A DNA stretch of 64,000 nucleotides. Origin: Tetranychus cinnabarinus. Taxonomy: Eukaryota; Arthropoda; Arachnida; Trombidiformes; Tetranychidae. The notes below the pieces were generated by a model. That model searched no databases. It was not told the DNA's origin and worked only from the letters and a program-made list of their open reading frames with translations. Positions 35,095-48,047 of this stretch are shown here, piece after piece (position 1 is the stretch's first letter; the number at the start of each line of letters is the position of its first letter). The position numbers were made by a program, and so were the translations under genes. The stretch covers positions 5,146,001 through 5,210,000 of the forward strand of contig WHVY01000005.1 in assembly GCA_022266195.1 (NCBI GenBank), written 5' to 3'.

Positions 35095-36903
35095 TGAGAA
35101 ACCAGAAAATAAACAGCAATCAGAAAGCCATTTTCACCGTCACCAGAAATAATACCAAACAAGAAGACACCAGAAAGACAACAAATGTTTCAACTAGAGT
35201 AACTCAATGAGACTCGACCATAAACCAAGGTGAACAAAAGAAGAGACAAAAAACCAAAAACCTTAATAGTAAATAGAAATGAATTGAAAAAAAGTAAAAA
35301 AAGGAAATAAAAAGTAAAAAAATGAAATAAAGATCGATGTTAACTTTTTTGTTGTACTTTTATCCGAATGGCAATTCAATGTTGATTTGCTTTGCTATTT
35401 CCACGCTTCTGTATTTTTTTTCGGAAAAAAAATGTTTCTCTTTCCAATGATGAATGGTAATAATAATATTATTATTATATTTTGATGATGATTAGCGTAG
35501 TTATTGTTACTGTAGTTGTCACTAAATTTTCATGTTGAGGATGATCAAACATTGAGAAAGAGAAAGAGACGGAGTGAGGTAAGGGTAAAGATGAAGATGA
35601 GTGAACCTTTCAACAACAAACTGCTCCTCCTTTTCCCTATGTTTGGTTTGTTTTCTTGATTCTCAACTGTCAGCTCTGGGTCCTTTTTCACCTTATAATT
35701 TCACGATATACTCTTCTGTCTTTATCTTCTTCTTCTTCTTCACCTTTCTTTATCTTCTCTGTCGACTTTCCATTATTCACAGGTTAATGCATTTCCTCAA
35801 GCATGTTACCAATAAGATGGCGCCATTGGTTACACTAAACAATCCGATGAATCCAATTTTACATTTTCACTTGAATCCTCTTCCAGTTATTAGATTAACA
35901 TTTGTTTTAGACGATAATAAAAGGCTGTAAGGAGTAACAGAAATGAATATAATAATAGGTTGCCATAACAATAAACAACTTTCCATGAAATGTATTGAAA
36001 AAAACTAGAGACATAATAATATAAAAAGCATATAAAAAACAACAACAATGCATGTACATTACATTATAAGGGTAAAAATATAATGAAACTTACCTTGAAT
36101 CGATGAACTTTCATTGTTTTCCTCATTCTCTTGGATTGTAGTTGATTTTTTTGTTATTGCTTACCATTCCATTCAATAATAATTTGATTATTCACAATGG
36201 ACAGTTATTAATTAGTAATCAGTGGAAACAAAATCTTTACAAAATTTATATTAACTTTGATTTATTGAATAGGCTTCAACACATGTTTCAAGCTCACCTT
36301 TTTGAGTCACTTTCTTTTGTTTAATTTTTTCTCTTCCTTTGGCGTTCCAACAAAATCAATGTTAATCACGTTCAGACGAAACTCTCTTCAAATTAATGTC
36401 AATCTGTTTCCGTTTGATTAGTTATTTCATTTCAAATTATCATAAAAGTTACATTAATTGTAACGTTAAATATTTTGATATATTATTCAACTTCACTGTC
36501 CCATGTTTTACCATTCTGTCATCTTATTGATTAGTAAGAAAACGATTTTGTATTCAATAATTGGAATAATGAACAGAACCAATTTAGTTCAACTTTATTT
36601 ACCAGAATAAATCTTTATTTTATGCATAACATTTCACAATCAATCAATCACCCGATCGATTGTAATCAATAAAACGTACAGTTTATTGAAAAAAAGGTGA
36701 TACTTTCATCTGTTCACATTAACATTTTTACAACCACAAAAGTCGGGTTGAAATTTCATTTATATAGCTGGAAAATGGCCTCCAAATTCAGGCAAAAATT
36801 GTAGTTGAAACGATGGAATGAGAAAAGGTTATTTACAGATGATCATCCAATCATCCCAAGTTGGATAATTGTAAATAGTCCAGGTGAAGTGAATTTTTCA
36901 GGT
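35095..36903. other. Interval between glutaminase 3' end and Erg 5' exon
   Basis: Holds the Erg upstream region and the glutaminase 3' UTR. It includes an A-rich stretch (35275-35340) and a short TAATAATATTATTATTAT palindrome near 35460. A possible 21-nt first exon is listed separately. Plus-strand ORFs such as 35601-35930 are pyrimidine-rich and look like chance. Confidence 0.45.
36094..36114 (-). other. Possible tiny alternative first exon upstream of Erg
   Basis: The minus strand reads ATG AAA GTT CAT CGA TTC AAG followed by a perfect GTAAGT donor, phase 0 (MKVHRFK). Phase 0 fits the common Erg acceptor at 17061, giving a very short N terminus. It does not fit any acceptor I can see before the 35094 exon. 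The match may be chance. Confidence 0.2.
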
Positions 36904-39900
36904 TCACTTTGCATCTTCCTCCCACCTTTGTAATAATTCAACAACATGAAGATGATTAAAGTATTTAGCTTCATCCAATGGAGTGTGATTCCATCTAAAT
37001 CAATGAAAAAAAGGGAGGAAAAAAACAAGAATTGGAAAATCAATATTTAGATTAATTGAATAAAAGCTAACAGATTGGTTTACCTGTCCTTTGGGTTGGA
37101 TTGTACTTTACAGACTTTCAACAGGAATTCAACACATGATAAATGTCCTTCTGATGCTGCTAAATGTAATGCTGTTCTTCCGTCATAATCAGTTAATTTC
37201 ATGTCCATCCCTGATAAATAATGGCTATTTAAAAGAAATGAAACGGTTGAGATTGTTTGTGTAAGTTTGAGTTAAGTTTGGGTTAAAGTTGATACAAACC
37301 GTCTGAGCGCTGAAACATCACCCGAACAGGCTGAAAACAATAAGCTAACAATATTTAGGCCTTTATCTTCAAATCGATGTCTTCGGGGATCTTTTTTATG
37401 GGGAACATGACGAAGATTGTCAAAGTGGTGAAAATTGAATACTGATACAAGCTCTTCGCAAAATTGTAACCCACGAACTGAGTTTCCATAATTGTCCAAA
37501 GGAGGTGACCATAAAGCCAGTCCCATTACATTAGGTACCACAACCATAGTGCAGCCAGAGACTCCTAAGAGACCATTGATTAAAAGGTAATTGCCATCAT
37601 TTTGATAGATGAATCAATAAAGAAAGAGAAAAAGATAAATTAATTTGTCATGTAAAATAAACCTTTCGGGAGTTTAAATCAGTATACAATAGATGGCAAT
37701 ACAACATGGAAAAATTGAGTTCTGGTTCAGAGATTCTGGTAAATTTGTTTTTCTTTGCCAAAGAGAAAGCAGCTTTAAATTGCTGTTAAATTGTCAAAGA
37801 TCATGAAAGGTGGTACAAGATATTACATGGCATGGAGTAAATATATGTTTAATAACATGAAATTAGTAAAGCTTGCTTAAAAAAACGAAAATCAAGATTC
37901 TAAAAGTAAAACTAACCTGATTTAGCTGGTAAACCGACATTGAAGGCAAATTGTCCAGAATAATCATACATTCCACAAGAATGCATGAGCGAAAGCACAT
38001 CTCTGACTGCTTGTGGCGATATAATTCGTTGACCTGTGGTTGGACAGATTCCACCATTAGCTAAGGTGGACGCAATCACAGCTACCGTTGAACAATTGAC
38101 TTCTAATGAACACATCTGTCGTGAATAATAATCATAAGCACTTAGCACTAAATAACAAGTCAACAACTAACCTGGAAATAAAAGTCCATGGCATCTTTAA
38201 GATGAACATTATCAGGAAAACATTTGTTTTCTTTCATGTAATATCCAATGGCGTAATTACGATCATTGGCTTCTCTTTCAGACAGGAAAGTTGCGTTGCT
38301 GAAGCCAATGTATTCACCACCAGCCATTGATTTGAAATAGTCACTGATCCAGTCAAACTTTTCAGAAGCTCTCATCCCAGGCTGAAAAGTGAAAAGTTAA
38401 AAAATCAAATGGAAATTAAGTTTTAAAGATGAAAGTTTCAACTCACCTCAATCAGGTAAAGAAGAAGAGAGCTAATGACGATGGCTCCAGCGTTAACCAT
38501 TGGATTGTGGGGTTTATTATTGTGATCAAGAACTAATTCATTAAACATTCGCCCAGAAGGTTCTTGACCAACATGACGATGCACAGTGTCAGCTCCTAAT
38601 TCACTTAAAGCAATTGCATAGTTAATTGGTTTACCACAGGATTGAATAGTAAATGGTATTTGTGTGTCTCCAATTGAATACCGTTGACCATCAATCGTAC
38701 ACAAAGCAACACCCCATAAATCAGGATTGTACTTGGCCAGTTGAGGAATATACTGGGCAACTTTACCGCCAGTTAATGATTTACATTTCCAATAAAAGGA
38801 TTCAATTTGATGGCAAAACTGTTGAAATTCTGGTATCACAAATTGATATCGAAGAGCTTTACTGATCAGTACAATGTTTTCCTTAGTAACTGATCCGAAC
38901 GTTTCTCTGTCCAAAGTTAGAGCTTCAAATGAACCAGATTCTTGCCTTTCCTTCCAAATGCTGTTTAATTTACTTGTTATTTCCTTCAATCTAGGGTCAT
39001 TAACATGTAAACCAGTGGCTGATAAGGCCGAGAAAAATTTGTTAACACGAACCCTTCCAGAAGAGTCGGCAAACATATCAAACAACACGTCGGTTGTTTT
39101 CTTGGTCTTTCCGGTTGAGCTATGGAAGAGTTAAGAATGAAAAGAATCGAAAGTTAAGAGACAGGAGATTCTGGTTGTTACTAAAAAGACAAAACCAACA
39201 CAATTGTTACATTTATGCACAAATTGACATAAACACTGAAAGAGAAATGGGATAAAACGGGTAAAAATAAATTTCTCACAAATTTAGACTCTTTCAATTT
39301 GTAAAGGAATAAAAACTGAGTCCATTTGTATATTCAAAAATTTCTCTGATGGATAGTTGTCGAAGAAATCGAGGTCAAAGTTGAAACTTCAATCGCTTTT
39401 TACGCAGTTGTGTGACCAAATTTTTTCATGAAACTCATTTACTCTGACGTGACTTTTGATGGTCAACCAGAAAATGAACATATTTTGAGTGATTACATTT
39501 TATGTTTCCTTTAAAACAGATCAGTTCGATTTTTAGTTAAACCTGTCGCATTCTGAGGCCATAAGAGTAGGAGTGCTGAAACTTATTATTAGTTTATAAA
39601 AATGATTATTATACATCATGGTGTCATTAATTTTGCAAATTTAGAAACCTTTCTCTTGATTTTGGCCATTGATCTGAAAATTTTGAGCCTCGATATTTCG
39701 AGAATGGTCGCACCTAAAGTCATCATTCTTTGGTCAAACATTAGATTGAAGTGTGGGCTATAGCATAGTGAGGATAAATACCGAATATAATCTTGCTTTT
39801 GCTTAAGAGGTGCGCATAAATGCGTTCATTATAAGTTTTGTTTCCATAATGCATGTTATGCAGTTAAAAAGACACAATTGTATCATTTGTGCACAAATGG

Positions 39901-42299
39901 ACACAAATGCTGGAAGAGAAACAAGCGAAAACGAACAAAAACGGGTAAAAATGAATTCCTTGCAAATTTAGACTCTGTTAATTTGTTCAGAAATGAGAAC
40001 TGAGTCATTTTATTTGATTTACGCAACTCTCCGATCGATAGTTGTCCAGAAAATCGAGTTCAAAGTTGAAACTTCGATCGCCTTTTGTGCAGTTGTGTGA
40101 TTAAATTTTCTCAAGAAACTCATTTTGAAAATGTGACTTTTGGTGGTTAACCAGAATATAGACTAATTTCGTGAAATATCATTTTCTGTTTTCGGTAAAA
40201 CAGATCAGTTCGATTTTTAGTTAAACCTGTCGCATTTCGTGACCGTAAGAATTAGAGGAATGAAACTTGTTATTAGTGTATCAAAATTGATTGTGCACAT
40301 TGTGGATTGAATAATTTTTCCGATGTATCAACAGTTCTCTTTATTTTGGCCATTGGCCTGAAAAGTTTGCATCTCGATATCTCGAGAATGGCACCACTTA
40401 AAAGCATCACTTTTTCACCAAATCTCAGATTTTATTATAGACTATAATATACTGAAATAATGAATTTATTTAAGACCCTACAAAATAAGTTACAGCATTG
40501 TATTACTTGCGTTTTCAGATTTATAAAGATAAATAGTTATTCAAAGATAAATCTTGTGTACTAAAAAAGTATTGTCTATTAAATGAATTAGCTCAGATTT
40601 TCGTAGGTATTTATTGATCCTATGTTACAGTTCATAGTACAATCTAATAATTAGTCGAAGAAAGATGCTTGTAAGTGCTGCCAATCTCGAAATATCGAGG
40701 GTCAAACTTTTCAGGCCAATGGCCAAAATGAAGAGAACTGTTGATACACCGGAAAAATTATTCAATCCACAATGTGCACAATCAATTTTGATACACTAAT
40801 AACAAGTTTCATTCCTCTAATTTTTACGGTCACGAAATGCGACAGGTTTAACTACAAATCGAACTGATCTGTTTTGAAAGAAATCGAAAATATTATTTTT
40901 CAAAATATGTACATTTTCTGGTTGATTATCAAAAGGTACATAAGCAAAATGAATTTTAGCAAAAAATCTGGTCACACAACTGTACAAATGGCGATCGAAG
41001 TTTCAACTTTGAGTCCGATTTTCTCAATAACTGTCGATCAGAGGAATTATTTAATAGTACCAATAAACTTAGTTTTTATGTCCCTACAAACCTACCAAGT
41101 CTCAACTCTTTACTCAAATGTTCGAGCCTTTGGCAGCAGTCTTTGCATTAAATTAAAAAGTTTAACCAGAAAATTGGTTTATTTACCAAGATTTAGGTTG
41201 ATATGAGTTTTGTATGTTGAATGAGTTGTTTCTCGCACATTTACAACCCAAAAAATCAAGACCCAAATGCGCTAATGGCAATTTAATGAATCTAATTAAA
41301 TTATTAATTACTAAAGAATCAAATTGGTGATGAATGATGATTGTAAGTGAGTCCATTCTCGAAATATCGAGGTTAAAAGTTTTAAACAAAATGGCCAAAA
41401 TTAAGAGAACTCTTGATAAATTGAAAAAAGTATTCAGTTCCTAATGTTTGCCAACAATTTTTATGGACCAGTAATAAGTTTCAGTTCTCTAACTCTTATA
41501 GTCACAGAATAAGGTCAGTTCAACCTAAAATCGAACTGATCTGTTTTAAAGGAAACAGAAAATGTTATTTCTAAAAATAAGTTCATTCTCTGGTTGACAA
41601 TCAAAAGTCACATTAGGTAAATGAGTTTCATGAAAAAATCTGTTCAAACAACTGTAGAAAACGCGATCGAAGTTTCAACTTTGAACTCGATTTTCTCGAA
41701 AACTATTGATCAGAGAAGTTCATAAATCGCACTAATGGACTCAGTTTTTATGTTTATACAAAACAAGAAAGTCCAAATCTGAACTAAACTAATTTTTACC
41801 CGTTTTTGTCCATTTCTATTTCAGTATTTGCGTCAATTTGTGCATAAATATGACAATTGGGTTGATTGTGTCTTTTCAGTAACAATCTGAGTTTCTCTAC
41901 TTTTTAAACAAAAAACTAAATTCAACTTTTTAAGTTTCTATTCACCACATCTCATGATCAAATTTGACTAATTATTTAGACTTACCTAATGATCTCTTGA
42001 TGGTCATCTTTGGATAGAGAAACATTATTTCTATTTTTTACCTCAAATTCCTCTGAAGGCATGAAAACTCTACTCGACTGCGAGCAAAAGTATCTTGAAT
42101 TATGGAAATCTATTCGTCTCTTTAGATTCCTTACCAATACTGGTCTGGATTGGATTCCCAGATAGTTGGAGTGTTGACGCAATTCCGATAGTTTCCAAAA
42201 AATTGGTGGCATTTTGTAGCTTTTGAAAAGTGCATAACCAGATTTGGATAAAGCTGACATTGATGAATCAGTGAAACCAATTACTAACGCGATTGACAT
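36904..42299 (-). CDS. GLS: Glutaminase, kidney/liver type with ankyrin repeats
   Basis: Mitochondrial phosphate-activated glutaminase, hydrolysing glutamine to glutamate and ammonia. Exons (minus): 42299-41986, 39119-38447, 38381-38172, 38115-37917, 37564-37300, 37224-37084, 36994-36904; 630 aa, phases consistent. The first exon gives an Arg/Ser-rich N terminus ([13 protein letters not shown]) suited to mitochondrial import. The serine-lactamase-like fold shows [12 protein letters not shown] (catalytic SxxK serine), [50 protein letters not shown] and VGLPAKSG. Ankyrin repeats follow ([20 protein letters not shown] and WNHTPLDEA). The length is close to human GLS (669). Intron 1 is 2.9 kb and full of repeats. 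The last stop is at 36904; a poly(A) signal is likely among TTTATT motifs below 36700. Confidence 0.96.
39176..41890. repeat. Four copies of an unnamed ~550-bp repeat, two direct and two inverted, in glutaminase intron 1
   Basis: Copies at about 39176-39790 and 39866-40460 (direct) and about 40683-41175 and 41345-41890 (inverted). All share the segment around AGATCAGTTCGATTTTTAG (39518, 40203) or its complement (near 40853 and 41530), a CTCGAxATxTCGAG palindrome and a TTTGTGCACAAAT-type end. Copies 2 and 3 are nearly identical over about 170 bp (40219-40389 versus 40683-40853), forming long hairpin arms around a ~290-bp spacer. No ORF is conserved among copies. A non-autonomous transposon family is likely. 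Confidence 0.85.
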
Positions 42300-42793
42300 C
42301 TAAAGAAATATAAGTTCAATCATATTAATCATTTTCTTCTGATTATTACAGTTTCTCTTTCCAGTAACCCAAGAATGACAAATTAATAAAAACAATCAAA
42401 CTATATGCAATAATATCATGAAAATTTATAAAGGAATGATCGAGCATGATTGATTGGCCAAAAGTCTTAAAGTAATTATGTTCAAAGGTTATCCATTTTT
42501 TCACCTTAAGCCTGAAGCGAAAGGAAATCCACAGAAAAATAACTTACCAGAGCTTTCAAAAGAAACAGTAAGATATTGAATTGGAATTATCGATGTGACC
42601 AAATTCAGTTATTGAACAAAAATGATATTGTCAATGGTAAAGCAAAACAAATGATCACCGTAGTTACCATCGAGAAGGTTCAAGTTGATATACAAAGAAG
42701 CCACGAAAAATAGAGTTTACAATTAGTATCAATCTAATTGTAATTTTGAAATTTGTGACAAAAAGTGAATTAAAAACACAATTAGTGATGACA
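42300..42793. other. Shared 5' region of divergent glutaminase and Tubby genes
   Basis: 494 bp between the two start codons. It should contain both promoters and 5' UTRs. No specific motif recognised. Confidence 0.6.
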
Positions 42794-45700
42794 ATGCAAA
42801 TGGAAGCTGGTAAATGGTCAAGAAATTTAAAGTAAGAATACAATGTTTGCTTTTTTCCCTTTTCTTTACCGACTCAACCAGAAAACCTAACACTGAAACG
42901 CATTTAAATCATTTCTTTTTTCAATTTTTATTCACAATTAACTGTTTTGGTTAATCAGTGAAGAGGTCATCAACGAATCAAATAGATCAAGACTGATTGA
43001 AAAACAAAGACAGTTACTGGAAACCAAAAGGACTCGCCAACAGCAAGTCACAATAACATCAACTCGCCCAAAATCTGCTCGGTAATTTAACATTTCAATC
43101 TTGTAACCTTAATCATAATTCAAACCTTTTTGTTTCAGAAGCCTGAGACCGGCCAGTAGTTTGAGTAGATCAAGTGATAAATTAGACAATAGAGATGTGA
43201 GTATAAATTGCAATTTAGATCAATATTGGTTTAAACTGGGTTAGACTAAACAATTTACAAAATTTACTGAAAATGAATTTTGCTTTTCCTAGGTTACTGG
43301 AAGGATTGTCAATACAACATCTAATCAATCAGTGAACAATGAAGACGACTATGAGGATCATGAGGAAGATGAAATTGTCAAGAATCACTCTGCTCGACCT
43401 GGAACACGATCCAGATCAAATAATAAACGGAACAATGTACCTTCTCCTTCAATGTCCCCGAATGAGGTGACAGTCAAAGGACGAAATTCATCTTCATCGA
43501 CTACAAATTCATCTTCGTCAGTCAGTCAAAATTCAAAGCGACAACTAGCAAATACTTCAGCTGGTAGAGGTAAAAGTTTAAGCTCATCTTATGATGACTT
43601 GAAAGATGATGTGGAAACGATCAAATCTATGGATATCAATGATCTTGGAACGGAATTGAATCCATTAAAGGCAATCTTGAACAGTAACGAGCTTCTTCTG
43701 TTTGCAACTCAACCCGTTTCACCATGTAAAACATATCAGTGTATAATTATGAGAGATAAAAGAGGAATCGACAGATCTTTTTATCCAACATATTATATTT
43801 ACTTACAATGTAAGACATTTGATACCCAAATTATACAAACAATTAGGATTATCTTGAATCAAACCTTTCTCTTGCAAATGTTAAGGTTATCCTTACAAGC
43901 AATTTACTGTTTAATCTTAATGGTTTGGCCTAATTAGGTTTATTACTTTAGGTACTTTCAATGTAAACCTAAAATCACAACAACAGTAACCATAACGATT
44001 ACAGTAAATTATTAGTCTGTTGTAAACAAATATTTGTTTCAAGATAAACTCATGTTTGTCATTATTTTTGGGTATAATTTCCGTATTCCAATCAACCTTC
44101 AGCTATGAATATTGTATTTACATTTTCACCTTCTCTTCCTTTATTGATTCATCTCTCATTGTTTAGCTATAATTGAAAGGCAAAATGATCATGAAAATGA
44201 TCATGATGATGGTAATGGGTCCATTTCATCTCCTGGTAGCAGTGATAAAGAGTTATCTCCCACTAATTCAAAGTCTCTATCAATTAAAAACTCAACAACA
44301 ATTAAACCTGGAGCTGAGCGACGTCAAGTATTTCTTTTAGGTGGAAGACGCAGGAAAAAGAGTAAAACCTATTTAATTAGCAATGATCCATTTGATATTA
44401 CTCGAGACAATTGCATTGCTAAACTTAAATCAAATGTACTTGGTACTCTTTTCAATGCAGTCAGGTTTGTCAACATTTAATTTACTAAATTAACCAAATG
44501 TAATGTTCAAATTTTTCATCTTACAGGATTTCAGGCGAAGGACAAAGATTTGAAATCTCAACGGTTATTTATGTAAGATTTTGCTTCATTTGGGATAACT
44601 TAATACAATGTATCTTTACTTCGCTGGCAGTTTAATTAGACAACAATTCAAATGAAAATTATAAGTTAGAATCTGTATTTACTTACCTTGTCATGGAGAT
44701 CTGTTCAAATTTTGTTCAGAAACAAGTTAATATGTTAGATATTCAATGGAGACACTCAACGAAAGTTAACATTCATTTCTATTAATAATACAAAAGCTAG
44801 TGTCTTTTGACAAACTACATTTTATTATTGCCATGATGCATGAATTTAACAACTAAATATCAAAAGTAATCTTGCATATCAGTTATGAATTAGTGACTGT
44901 CGTTAATTAGAACACAATCAATGACATTTGTAAATTGGAAAGTCCCGCTTAAAATTAATGCTTAATCTGGTTGGTGAGTTTAGTAAAGTCCAGTAATAAA
45001 ACAGTGACAACAGTAATAATGAGGTTTTTTCACGCTCTTCTTTGTGATGTTATATTTCAATTTTAATTGTAATTAATTAATCCTTGATGTCACCCATCTA
45101 AACCAGGAAACTAATGTCTTAGGATTCAAAGGACCGCGCAAAATGACAGTGCTTATTCCTAAAAATGACGAGGTAAGGGCAATATCAAAAAAGCTAATTT
45201 TTATAAAACCCATTGACAAACATCGGTGAACATCTTTAAATTGAATTTTTTCCTTATATTTTTGTGACAATCAAAAAGGTGTGTCCGTTTCCAAGCTCTT
45301 CGTTGATGGAACTATGGAAGGCTGATCCAGTAAATAAGTCACTCATATCGTTAAAGAATAAAACTCCAGTCTGGAATGAAGGTGAGTCTTCTATGATACC
45401 TTTTTTATAGAAAAAAAATCATTTAATTTTGTATTTATCTTTCCTCTCCATTATTGTCTTCTTGTCTTTCCACATTTAAGATACTCAATCATATGTTCTT
45501 AATTTTCATGGCCGAGTAACTCAACCAAGTGTCAAAAACTTTCAACTTGTGGTTGCAAAAAAGAGTGATAGCAATGCTGATATTGATGACATAATTTACG
45601 CTGGAAATAATAGAAGTGGAGGAGATGCAATGTCACCGTCAACAAAGTCATCAACACCACCGACCTTTTTTCCAACTAATCCGGCTCCCAATTCTGGATC

Positions 45701-45848
45701 TGTTGGGCAACTTGATGATGACATTGCCATGCAATTCGGACGTATAAGTGACAAAGAATTTACTTGTGATGTTACATGGCCTTTATCCATTTTACAAGCT
45801 TTCTGTATCGCACTGAGTAGTTTTGATTCCAAGTTGGCCTGTGAGTGA
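42794..45848 (+). CDS. ktub: Tubby-like protein
   Basis: Tubby proteins bind PI(4,5)P2 and carry receptors into cilia with the IFT-A complex. Exons: 42794-42831, 42959-43081, 43139-43196, 43293-43809, 44167-44464, 44527-44572, 45107-45172, 45279-45381, 45481-45848; 538 aa, phases consistent. The N terminus ([19 protein letters not shown]) matches the Tubby/TULP helical N-terminal motif that binds IFT-A. An acidic then Ser/Asn-rich linker follows. The Tubby domain starts with [14 protein letters not shown] and [23 protein letters not shown] carries the phosphoinositide-binding basic residues. It ends with [29 protein letters not shown] and the canonical [10 protein letters not shown]. Two oddities: about 50 extra Ser/Pro/Asn-rich residues between VKNFQLV and IAMQFGR, and a divergent, shortened loop before ETNVLG. 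AATAAA lies at 46275. Confidence 0.94.
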
Positions 45849-46487
45849 TTTGACTATGAATGAGGATGGCAACAAATCAAAGGATCCACGAATAATCAGC
45901 CCGTATGGAAGATAAAATGAAAGCTTTTTCATTTCTTGCCGATGAATGTAGATCAAAATTAGTTCGATCCGTTTCTTTGTTGTAAATCTTGTAACATCAT
46001 CCCTTCATTATCAAATTACTTTCCCTTATCAGGATAGTAATTGGGGATATTGAAACACATAACCAAGCAAAATAAGTCGTAATGAAAGTGTACGATAAAT
46101 TAATGTTATCCTTTGCTAAGTTTCTGGAACGAGAAATTATATTTTATCAGTTTTATTCATTTAAAATTTAATTTAAATGAGAATGTGTATTTTGCTTTAT
46201 CATATTTTCCTAATTGGATTACAATGAACATGTATTTTAATTTACAATCGTTGAGATCGAAAATGTGAAGAGGAAATAAAATGGTAAATGAAAATAAAAG
46301 ATAATTTTTATGTGACAAAAATTGATAAACCTTGAGATTTGAGATTTAAATCATAAATAGATATTTATAATTCAATGAATCATTGACAGTGATACAGTTT
46401 AATGCAATTTAGGTCTCGAAGAGCTAAACCAACTGATGAAATGATAAAATTGAAATGTCAGACAACAAGTAAAAAGGTGACAATATC
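45849..46487. other. 3' UTR interval between convergent Tubby and DNAJC22
   Basis: The two genes converge, leaving 639 bp for both 3' UTRs. AATAAA on the plus strand at 46275-46280 suits Tubby. No coding potential seen. Confidence 0.6.
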
Positions 46488-48047
46488 TTATAAATCTTGT
46501 TTATCATTTGAGTGATCATTCGTTGTTGGTGTTGTTTCCGATGATGGTGATGAAGTTGGATCAATGGTTTCACGATCTTTCTTATTTTGTTTCAATCTTT
46601 GTAACTTAATTCGAGACAATACTTCGTAGGCTTGTTGGACTTCAATAAATTTCTCCTGAGCTTCAGACTTTGCAATTGGATCTTTATGACGATCAGGATG
46701 CCACTCACGAGCCAATTTTCTGTAGGCAGCAGTAATCTCATCTTGAGATGCCTTTTGTGTAACATTGAGTACATTCAAAGCATTGGCCTCTCCTTGAGGG
46801 TCAAAAGCTTTTATAATCTCTTCTTTCAAACCTTTCCAGCCATGTACCTTATAGAAACTCCAAAGGTCAGCTAAAGTTCGACGGAAATCAACAAAAGCAG
46901 GGGACCGCCAGAAGTTAACAGCAGCATCTCTACACTTGATGGTTTCTTCTTTCATTTCTTCTCCATGTTTCTCCACAATTGAACAATTGAAGTAAAACCA
47001 TGATGCATATAGAGACAGGTACAATAAACCAGCTACTGTCAAGATTATTATTCTTTTTCCTAATGGCTGTCTTCTTGGATAAGTGCGACGCCAACGTTTT
47101 GAAAATTTAGAGAAACATATTGAAGCACTTAATGATGTCCAGAAAACTGAATGGGAACCAAAAAATATATACAATGGAGAGGTGAGATAGGCGCCAATCA
47201 AGGGTGGCAAAATACTGCCCCGATGTCTTCCAACATTACCAACCAGGTGAATACCTAGATCAACAAAAATAAATCAAATTGTAAATATTGGGTGAAATAT
47301 CATGCGTATTTTAAAGCTGATTGAAGCTGGCTTTCACATAAGGGTGATCTGTACTTTATCAAGGTAATCTTGATAGTGTTGTTAAAACTTTAACCAGTAA
47401 ATCACCAGAAAATCATATATATTCAACTGTATGGTTTTTATATTGTTTGATGGGAACGGGAAGTCATTAACATTATCAAATAAATGAAAGTCTTGATTAC
47501 ACTGGTTGATACACATTCAATATCGTAATGATGATGTGTACATTGAAACCCATGAATAAAATTATACAATTACACTTACCTAGCGAACAAGCTAATGGAG
47601 CTATTGCAGCATAAACATATAACAATAGAGTTTCATTGTCAGCGAAAAATTCATAGGGAACTGCACTAATGGCCAGATAGCCTAAAATATCAGCAACAAT
47701 AATTTTACCACAGTGACGAATGATACCGCTTCCAGGTTTATCTTGAATTTTCATAGAGCGAGTTAACTTTTTCATGTAATCTCTGTCTTCATTATAATCA
47801 GCCACATATTCAGGTATCCTCCATAAATCTCTGATCCAAGACATACCAAAGTAGCCGCCAAAAGTTAACCAATAGATAAAACCATGTCGGTCTCGGTGAA
47901 GGTAAAAGTGGTGTAAACCTGAAAAATACCAAAAAAAAGCAAAGCAAAAGATGTTTCAAATAGGATAACACAACAAGGATTAAGCAACTTACCAAATACT
48001 CCACCAATTAACCATAACAAATAAGTGACCGTCAAGCTCTTGGCCAT
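46488..48047 (-). CDS. DNAJC22: DNAJC22-like multi-pass membrane J-domain protein
   Basis: Membrane co-chaperone of Hsp70; Drosophila Wurst, the family member, is needed for clathrin-mediated endocytosis in airways. Exons (minus): 48047-47993, 47918-47580, 47254-46488; 386 aa. The N terminus [19 protein letters not shown] closely matches human [33 protein letters not shown] is the TM2-type signature. Several hydrophobic segments follow ([48 protein letters not shown]). The J domain is C-terminal (about 300-365), with the HPD tripeptide in [13 protein letters not shown] and helix IV-side [12 protein letters not shown]. The tail is Ser/Thr/Pro-rich and hydrophilic. It lies tail-to-tail with Tubby. 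The order TM region then J domain and the near-family length make the call firm. Confidence 0.94.

Noticed and set aside
40874..41398. ORFs within the glutaminase-intron repeats
   Set aside because: Not conserved among the four repeat copies, so probably not the element's coding capacity.
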